A DNA stretch of 64,000 nt from Leadbetterella sp040829825. GTDB lineage: Bacteria; Bacteroidota; Bacteroidia; Cytophagales; Spirosomataceae. Below the pieces are notes generated by a model. That model was not told the DNA's origin. It ran no database searches and was given only the letters and a program-made list of their open reading frames with translations. The stretch lies in assembly GCF_040829825.1 (NCBI RefSeq), contig NZ_JBFOLH010000011.1; one strand, written 5' to 3'. Position numbers and translations under genes: made by a program. The stretch's first letter is position 1; each line of letters begins with the position of its first letter. Positions 8,458 to 16,601 of this stretch are shown one piece after another.

Positions 8458-8479
8458 GAGGAGTACAGAAGCACTCCTC
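8458..8479 (-). terminator. Hairpin followed by T-run just upstream of the lipoprotein gene
   Basis: GAGGAGT (8458-8464) and ACTCCTC (8473-8479) form a 7-bp stem with an 8-nt loop. On the minus strand it is followed by a run of seven T and then the lipoprotein ATG at 8441, about 17 bp away. On the plus strand it is followed by TTTT. It could be a terminator-like attenuator in the leader of the lipoprotein mRNA. Confidence 0.45.
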
Positions 8480-8644
8480 TTTTCTGAATTCTTTTTGAAA
8501 CAAATAACCTGAATCAGGATACATGTTCCTACATAATCATTAAACCGGTGTAAAGATACGAAGAAAATATATAAAAATGGAAGGTTTTCATAGATATAAA
8601 TTTCTTAATCCGTATTTTGGCAACCAAAACACCTGTAGCGAATA

Positions 8645-9889
8645 ATGGCATCAAAAAGCAAAAGTATTTCGGAAGACTGGGTAGTGGTAATTACCGGTTT
8701 TTTACTGATCGGAGTGGTTCTGGCAGGATTTAAATTCGGGAGCCCTACCTTTAAATGGAACCATTTTTCCGACATCTCCGGTAACATCCTGGCGGCAGAT
8801 AATCTCGCAAAAATCCTGGTACAGCTGGGTTTGGTGGGAGCTGCCGGAGCCTTGGCAGCCTTTCTGACCGGCAAAAATACAGGCCGTTTTATAGCAGGCT
8901 TCCTGGTGCTTTTTGCTTTGTCTGTTCTGGCACAGATCCTGGCCGGCAATGAGGTGGTGCAGGAATACAACCTGGAGACCGTTATTTTCAGCCTGGCCAT
9001 CGGTTTGCTCATCAACAATGTTTTCGGAGTGCCTGACTGGCTGAGAGAAAGCCTCCAGAGCGAGCTTTTTGTGAAGATCGGCCTCGTGCTGCTGGGTACC
9101 TCCATTATCTTTTCCGAAATATTAAGGGCCGGAATGCTGGGCCTGGTGCAGGCCCTTGTGGTGGTGCTCTCGGTATGGTATTTTGCCTTCTGGCTGTGTA
9201 AACGTACGGGCGTTGACCGGGAGATGTCGCTGATGATCAGCAGCGCCGTTTCAATTTGCGGTGTTTCTGCCGCCATAGCTACTTCCGGAGCCATCAAGGG
9301 TGACTCCAAAAAGCTTTCTTACGTTATTTCCATGGTATTGATTACGGCTGTGCCCATGATGATATTCATGCCGTATATGGCCAGCTGGATGGGGCTTTCA
9401 CAGGCCGTTACCGGGGCCTGGCTGGGCGGTAGTATCGATACCACCGGCGCCGTGGTGGCATCGGGCTCGCTGGTAGGCGATGAAGCCCTTGAGATCAGCA
9501 CCATCATTAAGTTTTCGCAGAATGTGCTTTTAGGCCTGGCAGCCTTTGCCATCAGCATTTACTGGTCGGTGACCCAGGCACAGCAAACGGCCGAAAAACC
9601 TACTCTGCGCCTGATCTGGGACCGTTTCCCCAAATTTGTGATCGGCTTTGTGGCGGCATCGCTGCTGTTTTCCTTTGTATTGCCGGCAGAGAAGATAGGT
9701 GAGGCAAAATCAGTGATCAAAAGCATACAGGGCGTATGGTTTGCCCTGGCCTTTGTAAGCATCGGTCTCGAAACCAATTTCAGGGAGCTGTTCGCCCACT
9801 CCAACAAGAAACCGCTGTTTGTTTTCCTGGGGGCACAAACGTTTAACATCATCATCACCCTGGCGATGGCCCTGTTGCTGTTCCGTTAA
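8645..9889 (+). CDS. YeiH/UPF0324 family putative sulfate exporter
   Basis: A 414-residue membrane protein with roughly ten to eleven helices. The blocks LINNVFGVPDWLRE, KIGLVLLGTSIIFSE, SAVSICGVSAAIATSGAIKG and WLGGSIDTTGAVVASG are characteristic of the YeiH/UPF0324 (Cons_hypoth698) family. Members are annotated as putative sulfate exporters; experimental evidence is thin, so the substrate remains open. The last helices (AFVSIGLETNFRELF) match the family C-terminus and the length is slightly above the usual 340-400. The gene is monocistronic and ends at a hairpin shared with the convergent gene. Confidence 0.85.
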   Translation: MASKSKSISEDWVVVITGFLLIGVVLAGFKFGSPTFKWNHFSDISGNILAADNLAKILVQLGLVGAAGALAAFLTGKNTGRFIAGFLVLFALSVLAQILAGNEVVQEYNLETVIFSLAIGLLINNVFGVPDWLRESLQSELFVKIGLVLLGTSIIFSEILRAGMLGLVQALVVVLSVWYFAFWLCKRTGVDREMSLMISSAVSICGVSAAIATSGAIKGDSKKLSYVISMVLITAVPMMIFMPYMASWMGLSQAVTGAWLGGSIDTTGAVVASGSLVGDEALEISTIIKFSQNVLLGLAAFAISIYWSVTQAQQTAEKPTLRLIWDRFPKFVIGFVAASLLFSFVLPAEKIGEAKSVIKSIQGVWFALAFVSIGLETNFRELFAHSNKKPLFVFLGAQTFNIIITLAMALLLFR

Positions 9890-9896
9890 AAAATAA

Positions 9897-9928
9897 TATG
9901 AGCTGAGATTTCCTTATTTCAGCTCATA
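9897..9928. terminator. Bidirectional terminator hairpin
   Basis: TATGAGCTGA (9897-9906) and TCAGCTCATA (9919-9928) form a perfect 10-bp stem with a 12-nt loop. It lies between convergent genes and overlaps the last codons and stop of the minus-strand membrane protein gene. Confidence 0.65.
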
Positions 9929-11359
9929 AATATCTTTCCCGGTTTTTTTGTATTTTTTGGCCAGCGCCGGTATATGCGAAAACACCTTGGGCATAACCTG
10001 CTCTTCGTCAATAATCACTTCGGGCATGTCTTTCGTAAAGTTATTGTAGATATTGGAAATGCTCAGGTAGTTATCGGGGTTTTCAAAGTCTTTCCGGGCC
10101 AGGTTCCAGCTCAGGTAGCCGGTAGCCATGGCATTGGAACGGTAAACATCGATATTTCTCCCGGTAACAAAAATTCTTTTGTTCCTGTAGTCTATCTCGT
10201 GCGGGGTTTCGCGCACCCGGTAATCTTCCAGCAGGTGGATAGAAATCCCGAAAATATTCTTCGCTCCCAGGTAGGATATAAAAATCACGCTGCCGAAAAA
10301 CAGCATGAAAATAAACTCGGGTACAAAAAGCTTTTTGGAATGCACAAAAAAACCGGCACAGTAAAAAGCCAGCGGAATGATGAAATAAACGAGGTTAGAC
10401 GGCAGGTATTTTCCTGAAAGAAGGAACGCCAGCAGGGCAAAAATACCCAGGATCAGCAGGGCCTGGTGCGAACGGTTCTGGAAGCTGTTGTACCGCTGGC
10501 CGCGCAGCACACGGGCTACTCCCAGCAGCGATAAAATTACCGGCAGGGTATAAACAATCAGGATATCGCGGATATTCAGCAGCGTAAGTTTGACAAAATT
10601 ATTCAGGTTCAGAAGCCAGACCTGGGTAAAATCAGGCCCCTTATCGTTAAAATAGAAGAAAATGTACATGAAAAACAGGGGCAGCAAAAAGGCCAGGATG
10701 ACCATAAAGGCCTGGCGGATGTTGATCCCCGTATACAAAAACAGCGTGAGTATAGCCCAGAAGATAAATACAAAAGCGGGGTGATGAAAAAGGGTGGCCA
10801 GGCCGAAAAGAATACCCGTTTCAAACACGTCGTCACCTATACCGTCTCTCTTTTCAATCTGGCTCAGCACCGAGTTCACTCCCAGCAGCACAAACGTATT
10901 GGCCAGCAGAGCGGGAGAGAGCTTCATGAGGTCAAAAGAAACACTCATCAGCACCACATACAGCAAAGCACCGATGTAGTTCCGCTCGTTGAACAGGTTG
11001 CGTTTGCTGATCATAAAGTTAAGCTGGAGCGCCTGCAGGTATAGCACACCGGTAGCAATGATTTCGTAGGTGGTCTGGCTATGCCCAACGGTGGCGTCAA
11101 TCAATTGGTAAAAGTAAGACGACAGCGGCCCTACCTGGGTGAGCACTTCGTTATACAGGAAAAGTCCCTCGTTCAGCTTACGGCCAATGAGTATCCATTC
11201 CAGCTCGGTCGACAGCAGCGGAAGCTGAGGCGTAAAAAACAACATCCGTGTAGCCAGAATGATGATCAGAATGGACAGGATCTGAAAAACGGAATAAATT
11301 CGGAAGAATGTTAACAAGGGACGTTCTGCATTTTTATGCAAAAATATGGTTCCTTTCAT
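9914..11359 (-). CDS. Large polytopic membrane protein, possibly GT-C-fold-like
   Basis: A 481-residue protein with about ten to twelve predicted membrane helices from residue 17 to about 360, followed by a soluble C-terminal domain of about 110 residues containing YRNKRIFVTGRNIDVYRSNAMATGYLSW. The organisation (many helices, then a periplasmic C-terminal domain) is reminiscent of GT-C glycosyltransferases or of Bacteroidota DUF6427-type membrane proteins, but I recognise no diagnostic motif. It stands alone, divergent from rbfA. Function unknown; envelope polysaccharide or lipid modification is only a guess from topology. Confidence 0.7.
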   Translation of the reverse strand: MKGTIFLHKNAERPLLTFFRIYSVFQILSILIIILATRMLFFTPQLPLLSTELEWILIGRKLNEGLFLYNEVLTQVGPLSSYFYQLIDATVGHSQTTYEIIATGVLYLQALQLNFMISKRNLFNERNYIGALLYVVLMSVSFDLMKLSPALLANTFVLLGVNSVLSQIEKRDGIGDDVFETGILFGLATLFHHPAFVFIFWAILTLFLYTGINIRQAFMVILAFLLPLFFMYIFFYFNDKGPDFTQVWLLNLNNFVKLTLLNIRDILIVYTLPVILSLLGVARVLRGQRYNSFQNRSHQALLILGIFALLAFLLSGKYLPSNLVYFIIPLAFYCAGFFVHSKKLFVPEFIFMLFFGSVIFISYLGAKNIFGISIHLLEDYRVRETPHEIDYRNKRIFVTGRNIDVYRSNAMATGYLSWNLARKDFENPDNYLSISNIYNNFTKDMPEVIIDEEQVMPKVFSHIPALAKKYKKTGKDIYELK

Positions 11360-11482
11360 GCTTATACCAAAAAATAGCCGGATATTTGTAAATTAAAGCA
11401 CATAACCGTCGTTTTCTGTCCCAGGGGACCTTAACTGCTTGGAAACCAGAAGAGATGGAAGGATGTAAGATATTGTATCATA

Positions 11483-11860
11483 ATGAATATGGAAAGTAAG
11501 CGGCAAAGGCAGGTGGGGAAACTGATCCAAAAAGATCTGGGGGATATATTCCAGCGCGAATTCAGAAGTTTATTTGCCGGTAATTTTGTGACCATTACCG
11601 ATGTAAAGGTGTCTCCCGACCTCAGTGTGGCCAAAGTGTACCTGAGTTTTCTGAAAACACATAACCGGGAGGCCATATTGGACGAAATCCGCGAAAATAC
11701 CAAAAAAATCAGGGGACTGTTCGGCGCAATGGCCGGTAAGCAGTTGCGCATTATCCCCAATTTCAGTTTCTTTGTTGACGACACGGCCGAATATGCCCAA
11801 AAGATTGAGCAGCTGTTTGCCAATATCCATATTCCGCCCGCTGAGGAAGAAGAAGATTGA
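11483..11860 (+). CDS. rbfA: 30S ribosome-binding factor RbfA
   Basis: A 125-residue KH-fold protein. ESKRQRQVGKLIQKDLGDIF at the N-terminus and VTITDVKVSPDLSVAKVYLSF match RbfA, which binds the 5' region of 16S rRNA and assists late maturation of the 30S subunit, notably at low temperature. The C-terminal IPNFSFFVDDTAEYAQKIEQL is the usual family end and the length is normal. Its TGA overlaps by one base the ATG of the downstream FtsX-like permease, giving a TGATG junction and probable translational coupling. This rbfA-permease pairing is common in Bacteroidota. Confidence 0.95.
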   Translation: MNMESKRQRQVGKLIQKDLGDIFQREFRSLFAGNFVTITDVKVSPDLSVAKVYLSFLKTHNREAILDEIRENTKKIRGLFGAMAGKQLRIIPNFSFFVDDTAEYAQKIEQLFANIHIPPAEEEED

Positions 11861-13080
11861 TGAACCTCCCGTTTTTTATAGCGCGAAAGTATTTTCTTTC
11901 CAGGAAAAAGAGAAGTTTTATCAACTTCATTTCCATTATCTCCATGTTGGGTGTGGGAACCGGCCTCTCCGCGCTGATCATCATACTTTCGGTATTTAAC
12001 GGGCTTGAAGATCTCAACCGCCAGATTTTTAAATCGTTTGATCCGGACCTGAAAGTAAGTGCGGAAACGGTCAAGAGCTTCCTGCCCGACAGCTCCCTGC
12101 TGAAGGCCATTTCGCACGTGGAAGGGGTAGACTTTTTCACACAGGTTTACCAGGACAAAGCCCTGGCCAAAAATGAAAAGGCGCAGTCTATCGTGGAAGT
12201 CAAGGGGGTAGACAGCACGTTTTCCCGGAACGCCGAATTCAGGAAATCGCTGGCGGGCGGCGAGATGAGTGTGCACATCGGTAGCAGGCCGGCGGCATTT
12301 ATCGGTGCAGCGGTTTATAACAGCCTGCAGCTGAGTGTCAATGACTTCTTTAAGCCGCTGGAAATCCTGTACCCGAAAAATCAGAAGCTGAATGTGCTGA
12401 ACCCGGAAGAAAACATCAACCGGGCCGTGCTGGAAGTTTCAGGTGTTTTTATCCTGGAGCAACATTACGACAATTTTGTCTACCTTCCTATAGAGGTGAT
12501 GGAAGAGCTGAACGATTACCCGGGGCGCAGAACGGCCCTGGAAGTTACGCTGAAGCCGGGAGCCGATGTGCGGAAGGCCCGGAACGAAATCCGGAAAATG
12601 CTGCCGGAAGGGCTGGTGGTGCGCGATCGCGATGAGCAGAACGCCTCTTTGCTGAAGGCCATCCGGATCGAAAAGCTGTTTATTTTTATCGGGTTGTTTT
12701 TTGTGGTGGGTATTGCCGCATTTAATATTTTCTATGCTTTGAGTATGCTGGTGCTGGATAAAAAAGATGATATCTTTACCTTGTCGGCCATGGGGGCAGA
12801 TAAAGGGCTGATCCGTAAGATATTTTTTACGGAAGGCTTTATCATTTCGGGTGTGGGCATTGTGCTCGGGCTGGTTTCAGGACTGGCGGTCTGCTGGCTG
12901 CAGGTGCGTTTCGGCCTGGTGGGCCTGGGAATGGATCATGCCATCACTTCCGCCTACCCCGTACGGGTGATGAGCAGCGATGTGCTGTTTTCGGTAGCGG
13001 GCATCCTGGTGATCACCCTGCTGGCCTCATTTATCCCGGCTACCCGCGCCGCCAATTATATGTTAAATGAACAACGCTAA
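11860..13080 (+). CDS. FtsX-like/LolC-LolE family ABC transporter permease
   Basis: The start is the ATG at 11860, which overlaps the rbfA stop by one base. The 406-residue protein has an N-terminal helix after FFIARKYFLSRKKRSFINF, a periplasmic MacB-core-like domain (about residues 45-260), and three C-terminal helices (about 275-400), the layout of lipoprotein-releasing permeases LolC/LolE and FtsX. The partner ATPase is not adjacent, as is usual in Bacteroidota. It probably works in lipoprotein release from the inner membrane; this is inferred from family and topology. Confidence 0.85.
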   Translation: MNLPFFIARKYFLSRKKRSFINFISIISMLGVGTGLSALIIILSVFNGLEDLNRQIFKSFDPDLKVSAETVKSFLPDSSLLKAISHVEGVDFFTQVYQDKALAKNEKAQSIVEVKGVDSTFSRNAEFRKSLAGGEMSVHIGSRPAAFIGAAVYNSLQLSVNDFFKPLEILYPKNQKLNVLNPEENINRAVLEVSGVFILEQHYDNFVYLPIEVMEELNDYPGRRTALEVTLKPGADVRKARNEIRKMLPEGLVVRDRDEQNASLLKAIRIEKLFIFIGLFFVVGIAAFNIFYALSMLVLDKKDDIFTLSAMGADKGLIRKIFFTEGFIISGVGIVLGLVSGLAVCWLQVRFGLVGLGMDHAITSAYPVRVMSSDVLFSVAGILVITLLASFIPATRAANYMLNEQR

Positions 13081-13140
13081 ACCGGCCCGGCACTAATCCC
13101 CCGGAACCCGGCATTAACTATACACGGAACTATCGATTAT

Positions 13141-15594
13141 ATGAAAAAAATACTTTTTTTACTCCTCCTCTGCTCTGTGGCTGCAGCCCAGGTGAGATCT
13201 TCGGAAGAGCTTAAATTCGACCTCATCCATACCGAGCTCCATGTAGAGCCGCGGTGGGCTGACCAGACCCTCGAGGGACGGGCCGTGCTCACGCTGAAGC
13301 CCTATTTCTACCCGCAGAAAACCCTCCGGCTGAATGCCCGTGAAATGGAGATCCGTTCGGTGGCTTCGGGTAAGCAGCCTCTGAAATACGGGTACGACGG
13401 CCGATATCTCACAATAGCCCTGAACCGCGAATATACCGCTGAAGATACCCTGCAGGTAGAGATCAGGTACCTGGCCCGGCCCGAAAAGATCAGGGAAGTG
13501 GAAGGCGAGGAAAACAAAAGCGAGAAAGGCCTGTTTTTTATCAATCCGCAGGGAAAGACCAAAGGGCTGCCCACCCAGTTCTGGACACAGGGCGAAACCC
13601 AGTGCAACAGCGCATGGTTCCCCACGCTCGACAGCCCGAACCAGAACCACACCCAGGATATTTATATTACGCTGGAGAAAAAGTATACCACTTTATCCAA
13701 CGGCCTCCTCGTGTCAAGCACCGACAGGGGCAACGGTCTGAAAACCGACCATTGGGCACAGAACCTTCCGCATGCGGTTTACCTGACCATGATGGCAGCG
13801 GGCGACTTTGTGAAGGTAACCGACAGGAATTTCACGCGGTTTGAAGTAAGCTATTACATGGAGCCGGAATATGCTCCCTATGCAGAGGGGATATTCGGGC
13901 GTACCCCCGAAATGATCACCTGGTTTGAAGAGCTGCTGGGCGTGAAGTACCCGTGGCAGAAATATGCCCAGGTGCCCATCCGGAAATATATCTCGGGAGC
14001 CATGGAAAATACAACGGCCACCACGCACTCGGTTTCGGTGTTAAAGAACAATCACCAGCTGGTAGACGGCCACGATGACGCGGTCATTGCCCATGAGCTT
14101 TTCCACCACTGGTTCGGCGATTATGTGACCTGCGAGTCGTGGGGGCAGCTCCCGTTGAACGAGGCATTTGCCAATTACTCCGAATTCCTGTGGGCTGGCC
14201 ACAAGTACGGCAAAGAAGAAGGTGATTTTGTTTACCTGACCGATCTGCAGAATTACCTGGCGGAATCAGAAGAAAAACAGGTGCCGCTGATTCGCTACAA
14301 CTACCGCAGCAGCGAGGAAATGTTTGACGCCCATTCGTACCAGAAAGGGGGCCGGGTACTGCATACCCTGCGGATGGAAGTAGGCGATAAGGCCTTCTTT
14401 GCCTCGTTAAAGCGTTACCTGGAAACGCATGCTTTCCAGACGGCCGAAATAGCTGACCTGCGTATAGCATTTGAAAAAGTAACGGGCCGCGACCTGAAAT
14501 GGTTTTTTGATCAGTGGTTTGAAGGGGCGGGCCACCCGATGGTTCGCCTGACCCGCTCACTGGAAGGAAAAGTGCTTCAATTGACGGCCGAACAGGTCAC
14601 TGACTCGCTCGGGAACGGTATTTTCAGAACGGCTTTGCCACTGCGGCTGATCAGCACGGAAGGAACAAAAGATACGGTGCTGCTATTGACCGGGGCTTCT
14701 GAAACTTTCCGGATACCGTTTAACGGTGAATTTAAAAATTATATCCCGAACCCTGAGGGGTATTTCCTGGGGGTGATACAGGACGACCGCACGGTTGACG
14801 AGCTGATTCATCAATACGAGGTATCTCCTGAGGTATACGCCCGGATGGCCGGCCTTGAGCTGGCCGTGCACCTTACCGGCGGCGAAGAGCCGCTGAAGGA
14901 TAAGAAAATCCGGGAGCTGTTTTTAAAGGCCATGGACGATAAATTCTGGCGGGTACGCCAGATGGCCGTACAGCGTTTCAACGATTATGACGGAGACGAC
15001 TTTCTGGAAGTGGAAAAAAGGCTGGAGAAAGCCATTGAGGAAGATCCGGCCACTAACGTACGGGCCGATGCCCTGTTGTCGGTAAGAAACTTCCAGAACC
15101 CGATGCACGTGGAAATGGCCCGGAAAGCCATGACCGACACCTCGTATGCGGTACGTGCCGCAGCCCTTGAAATTCTGCTGGCCGGCCGGGTTCCTGAAGC
15201 CGACAGCCTGGTAACAGCATACCGCGATGTGCACGACAGCCAGATTTTTGGCGTGATCGCCAATTATTTTGTAGCTACCGAGCGCCCGGGTATAGCCGGG
15301 TGGATGGTAGACCGGATGCAGCTGATGGAAGGAATGGACCTGTACCAGTACATGGGCCTGCTGGCCTCGTACCTGGTAATTGCTGATTCTACCGAGCTGA
15401 CCATGGCCCTGCCGTTTATCCGGGAAACAGCCCTGCATGATCCGTTCTGGTTTGCCCGGATGAGCGCCGTACGGGTGCTTTACGTGGTCAAAGACCTGTC
15501 GGAAGAAGCCGCTGCTGTGTTTACGGAGGCTGTGAAAGCAGAGAAAGACGAACGACTGATTAATTATTACCAGCAAATGAATGTGGAGAGATAA
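13141..15594 (+). CDS. M1 family metallopeptidase (aminopeptidase N-like), secreted
   Basis: An 817-residue protein with a signal peptide (MKKILFLLLLCSVAAAQ). It carries the M1 substrate-binding motif GAMEN at residues 286-290 and the gluzincin motif HELFH at 318-322 with the third zinc ligand Glu341 exactly 18 residues further (HExxH-x18-E). After the catalytic domain (to about residue 470) the C-terminal third is alpha-helical with HEAT-like repeats (KKIRELFLKAMDDKFWRVRQMAV and following). The enzyme should remove N-terminal residues from peptides in the periplasm or outside. Its last 14 bp overlap the start of the radical SAM gene. Confidence 0.93.
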   Translation: MKKILFLLLLCSVAAAQVRSSEELKFDLIHTELHVEPRWADQTLEGRAVLTLKPYFYPQKTLRLNAREMEIRSVASGKQPLKYGYDGRYLTIALNREYTAEDTLQVEIRYLARPEKIREVEGEENKSEKGLFFINPQGKTKGLPTQFWTQGETQCNSAWFPTLDSPNQNHTQDIYITLEKKYTTLSNGLLVSSTDRGNGLKTDHWAQNLPHAVYLTMMAAGDFVKVTDRNFTRFEVSYYMEPEYAPYAEGIFGRTPEMITWFEELLGVKYPWQKYAQVPIRKYISGAMENTTATTHSVSVLKNNHQLVDGHDDAVIAHELFHHWFGDYVTCESWGQLPLNEAFANYSEFLWAGHKYGKEEGDFVYLTDLQNYLAESEEKQVPLIRYNYRSSEEMFDAHSYQKGGRVLHTLRMEVGDKAFFASLKRYLETHAFQTAEIADLRIAFEKVTGRDLKWFFDQWFEGAGHPMVRLTRSLEGKVLQLTAEQVTDSLGNGIFRTALPLRLISTEGTKDTVLLLTGASETFRIPFNGEFKNYIPNPEGYFLGVIQDDRTVDELIHQYEVSPEVYARMAGLELAVHLTGGEEPLKDKKIRELFLKAMDDKFWRVRQMAVQRFNDYDGDDFLEVEKRLEKAIEEDPATNVRADALLSVRNFQNPMHVEMARKAMTDTSYAVRAAALEILLAGRVPEADSLVTAYRDVHDSQIFGVIANYFVATERPGIAGWMVDRMQLMEGMDLYQYMGLLASYLVIADSTELTMALPFIRETALHDPFWFARMSAVRVLYVVKDLSEEAAAVFTEAVKAEKDERLINYYQQMNVER

Positions 15595-16594
15595 TCTCAA
15601 TTTTCTTTCAAAACTTACTTTCAGGCGGATCAGCAATGCCTTGGGGCTGGTATTTTCCTTTTTGTTTTCACGGATCAGCCGCTCGCCGGTGAATCACTAT
15701 ATGCCCGTAGCCCTGGCGGTTGAGCCCACCACCTCGTGTAACCTCCGCTGCCCGGAGTGCCCCAGCGGGCTCCGGTCTTTTACGCGGCCCACCGGTATGC
15801 TGCGCAAAGAGATGTTTGAAAAGCTGATGGAGGAGATCGGCGATACCCTGCTTTATCTTACCTTCTATTTCCAGGGCGAGCCCTTCCTGCACAAAGATTT
15901 CCTGCAGATGGTGCAGCTGGCTACCCGGAAAGGTATTTATACCTCTACTTCTACCAATGCCCATTACCTGAACTATGAAAATGCGCTGGCAACTGTGCGT
16001 TCGGGCCTTGACAGGCTGATTATTTCTATTGACGGCACCACCCAGGAAGTATACCGGCAATACCGGGTAGGCGGCAGGCTGGATAAGGTGCTTGAAGGCA
16101 CCCGGCATATCCTGCAGGCTAAAAAAGAGCTGGGCTCTTCTACACCTCATGTTATATTCCAGTTCCTGGTAGTGAAGCCCAATGAGCACCAGATGAACGA
16201 TGTACGGCGCCTGGCCGCTGAGCTGGGGGTAGATGAATTACGCTTCAAAACGGCCCAGATTTATGATTACGAAGACGGCTCTGACCTGATCCCCGAAAAT
16301 GATCATTATTCGCGCTACCGGCAGGAAGCCGGCGGGAAATGGAGCATCAAGAACCGGCTGATCGATCACTGCTGGAAAATGTGGCATTCGGCGGTGGTAA
16401 CCTGGGACGGTATCGTGGTGCCCTGCTGTTTTGACAAGGATGCCGAATACCGCATGGGAAATGTATCGGAAAAAAGCTTCCGGGAAGTGTGGTATTCCGA
16501 CACCTACAAAGATTTCCGGCACAGCCTCATCGGCGGCCGGAAGAATATTGAAATGTGTAAGAATTGTACGGAAGGGACAAAGATCTGGGGGTGA
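15581..16594 (+). CDS. Radical SAM/SPASM domain protein
   Basis: A 337-residue protein. The radical SAM cluster motif CNLRCPEC has Cys53, Cys57 and Cys60 in the CxxxCxxC spacing that binds the [4Fe-4S] cluster and S-adenosylmethionine. A C-terminal SPASM-type domain has the pattern CC-(x)n-MGNV and CKNC (about residues 284-329), which can hold an auxiliary cluster. The N-terminal 50 residues include a hydrophobic helix (LGLVFSFLF), so the protein may associate with the membrane. Substrate unknown; SPASM proteins often modify peptides, but no precursor peptide gene is visible nearby. The ATG lies 14 bp inside the end of the M1 peptidase gene. Confidence 0.85.
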   Translation: MWRDNLNFLSKLTFRRISNALGLVFSFLFSRISRSPVNHYMPVALAVEPTTSCNLRCPECPSGLRSFTRPTGMLRKEMFEKLMEEIGDTLLYLTFYFQGEPFLHKDFLQMVQLATRKGIYTSTSTNAHYLNYENALATVRSGLDRLIISIDGTTQEVYRQYRVGGRLDKVLEGTRHILQAKKELGSSTPHVIFQFLVVKPNEHQMNDVRRLAAELGVDELRFKTAQIYDYEDGSDLIPENDHYSRYRQEAGGKWSIKNRLIDHCWKMWHSAVVTWDGIVVPCCFDKDAEYRMGNVSEKSFREVWYSDTYKDFRHSLIGGRKNIEMCKNCTEGTKIWG

Positions 16595-16601
16595 TAACCC
16601 C

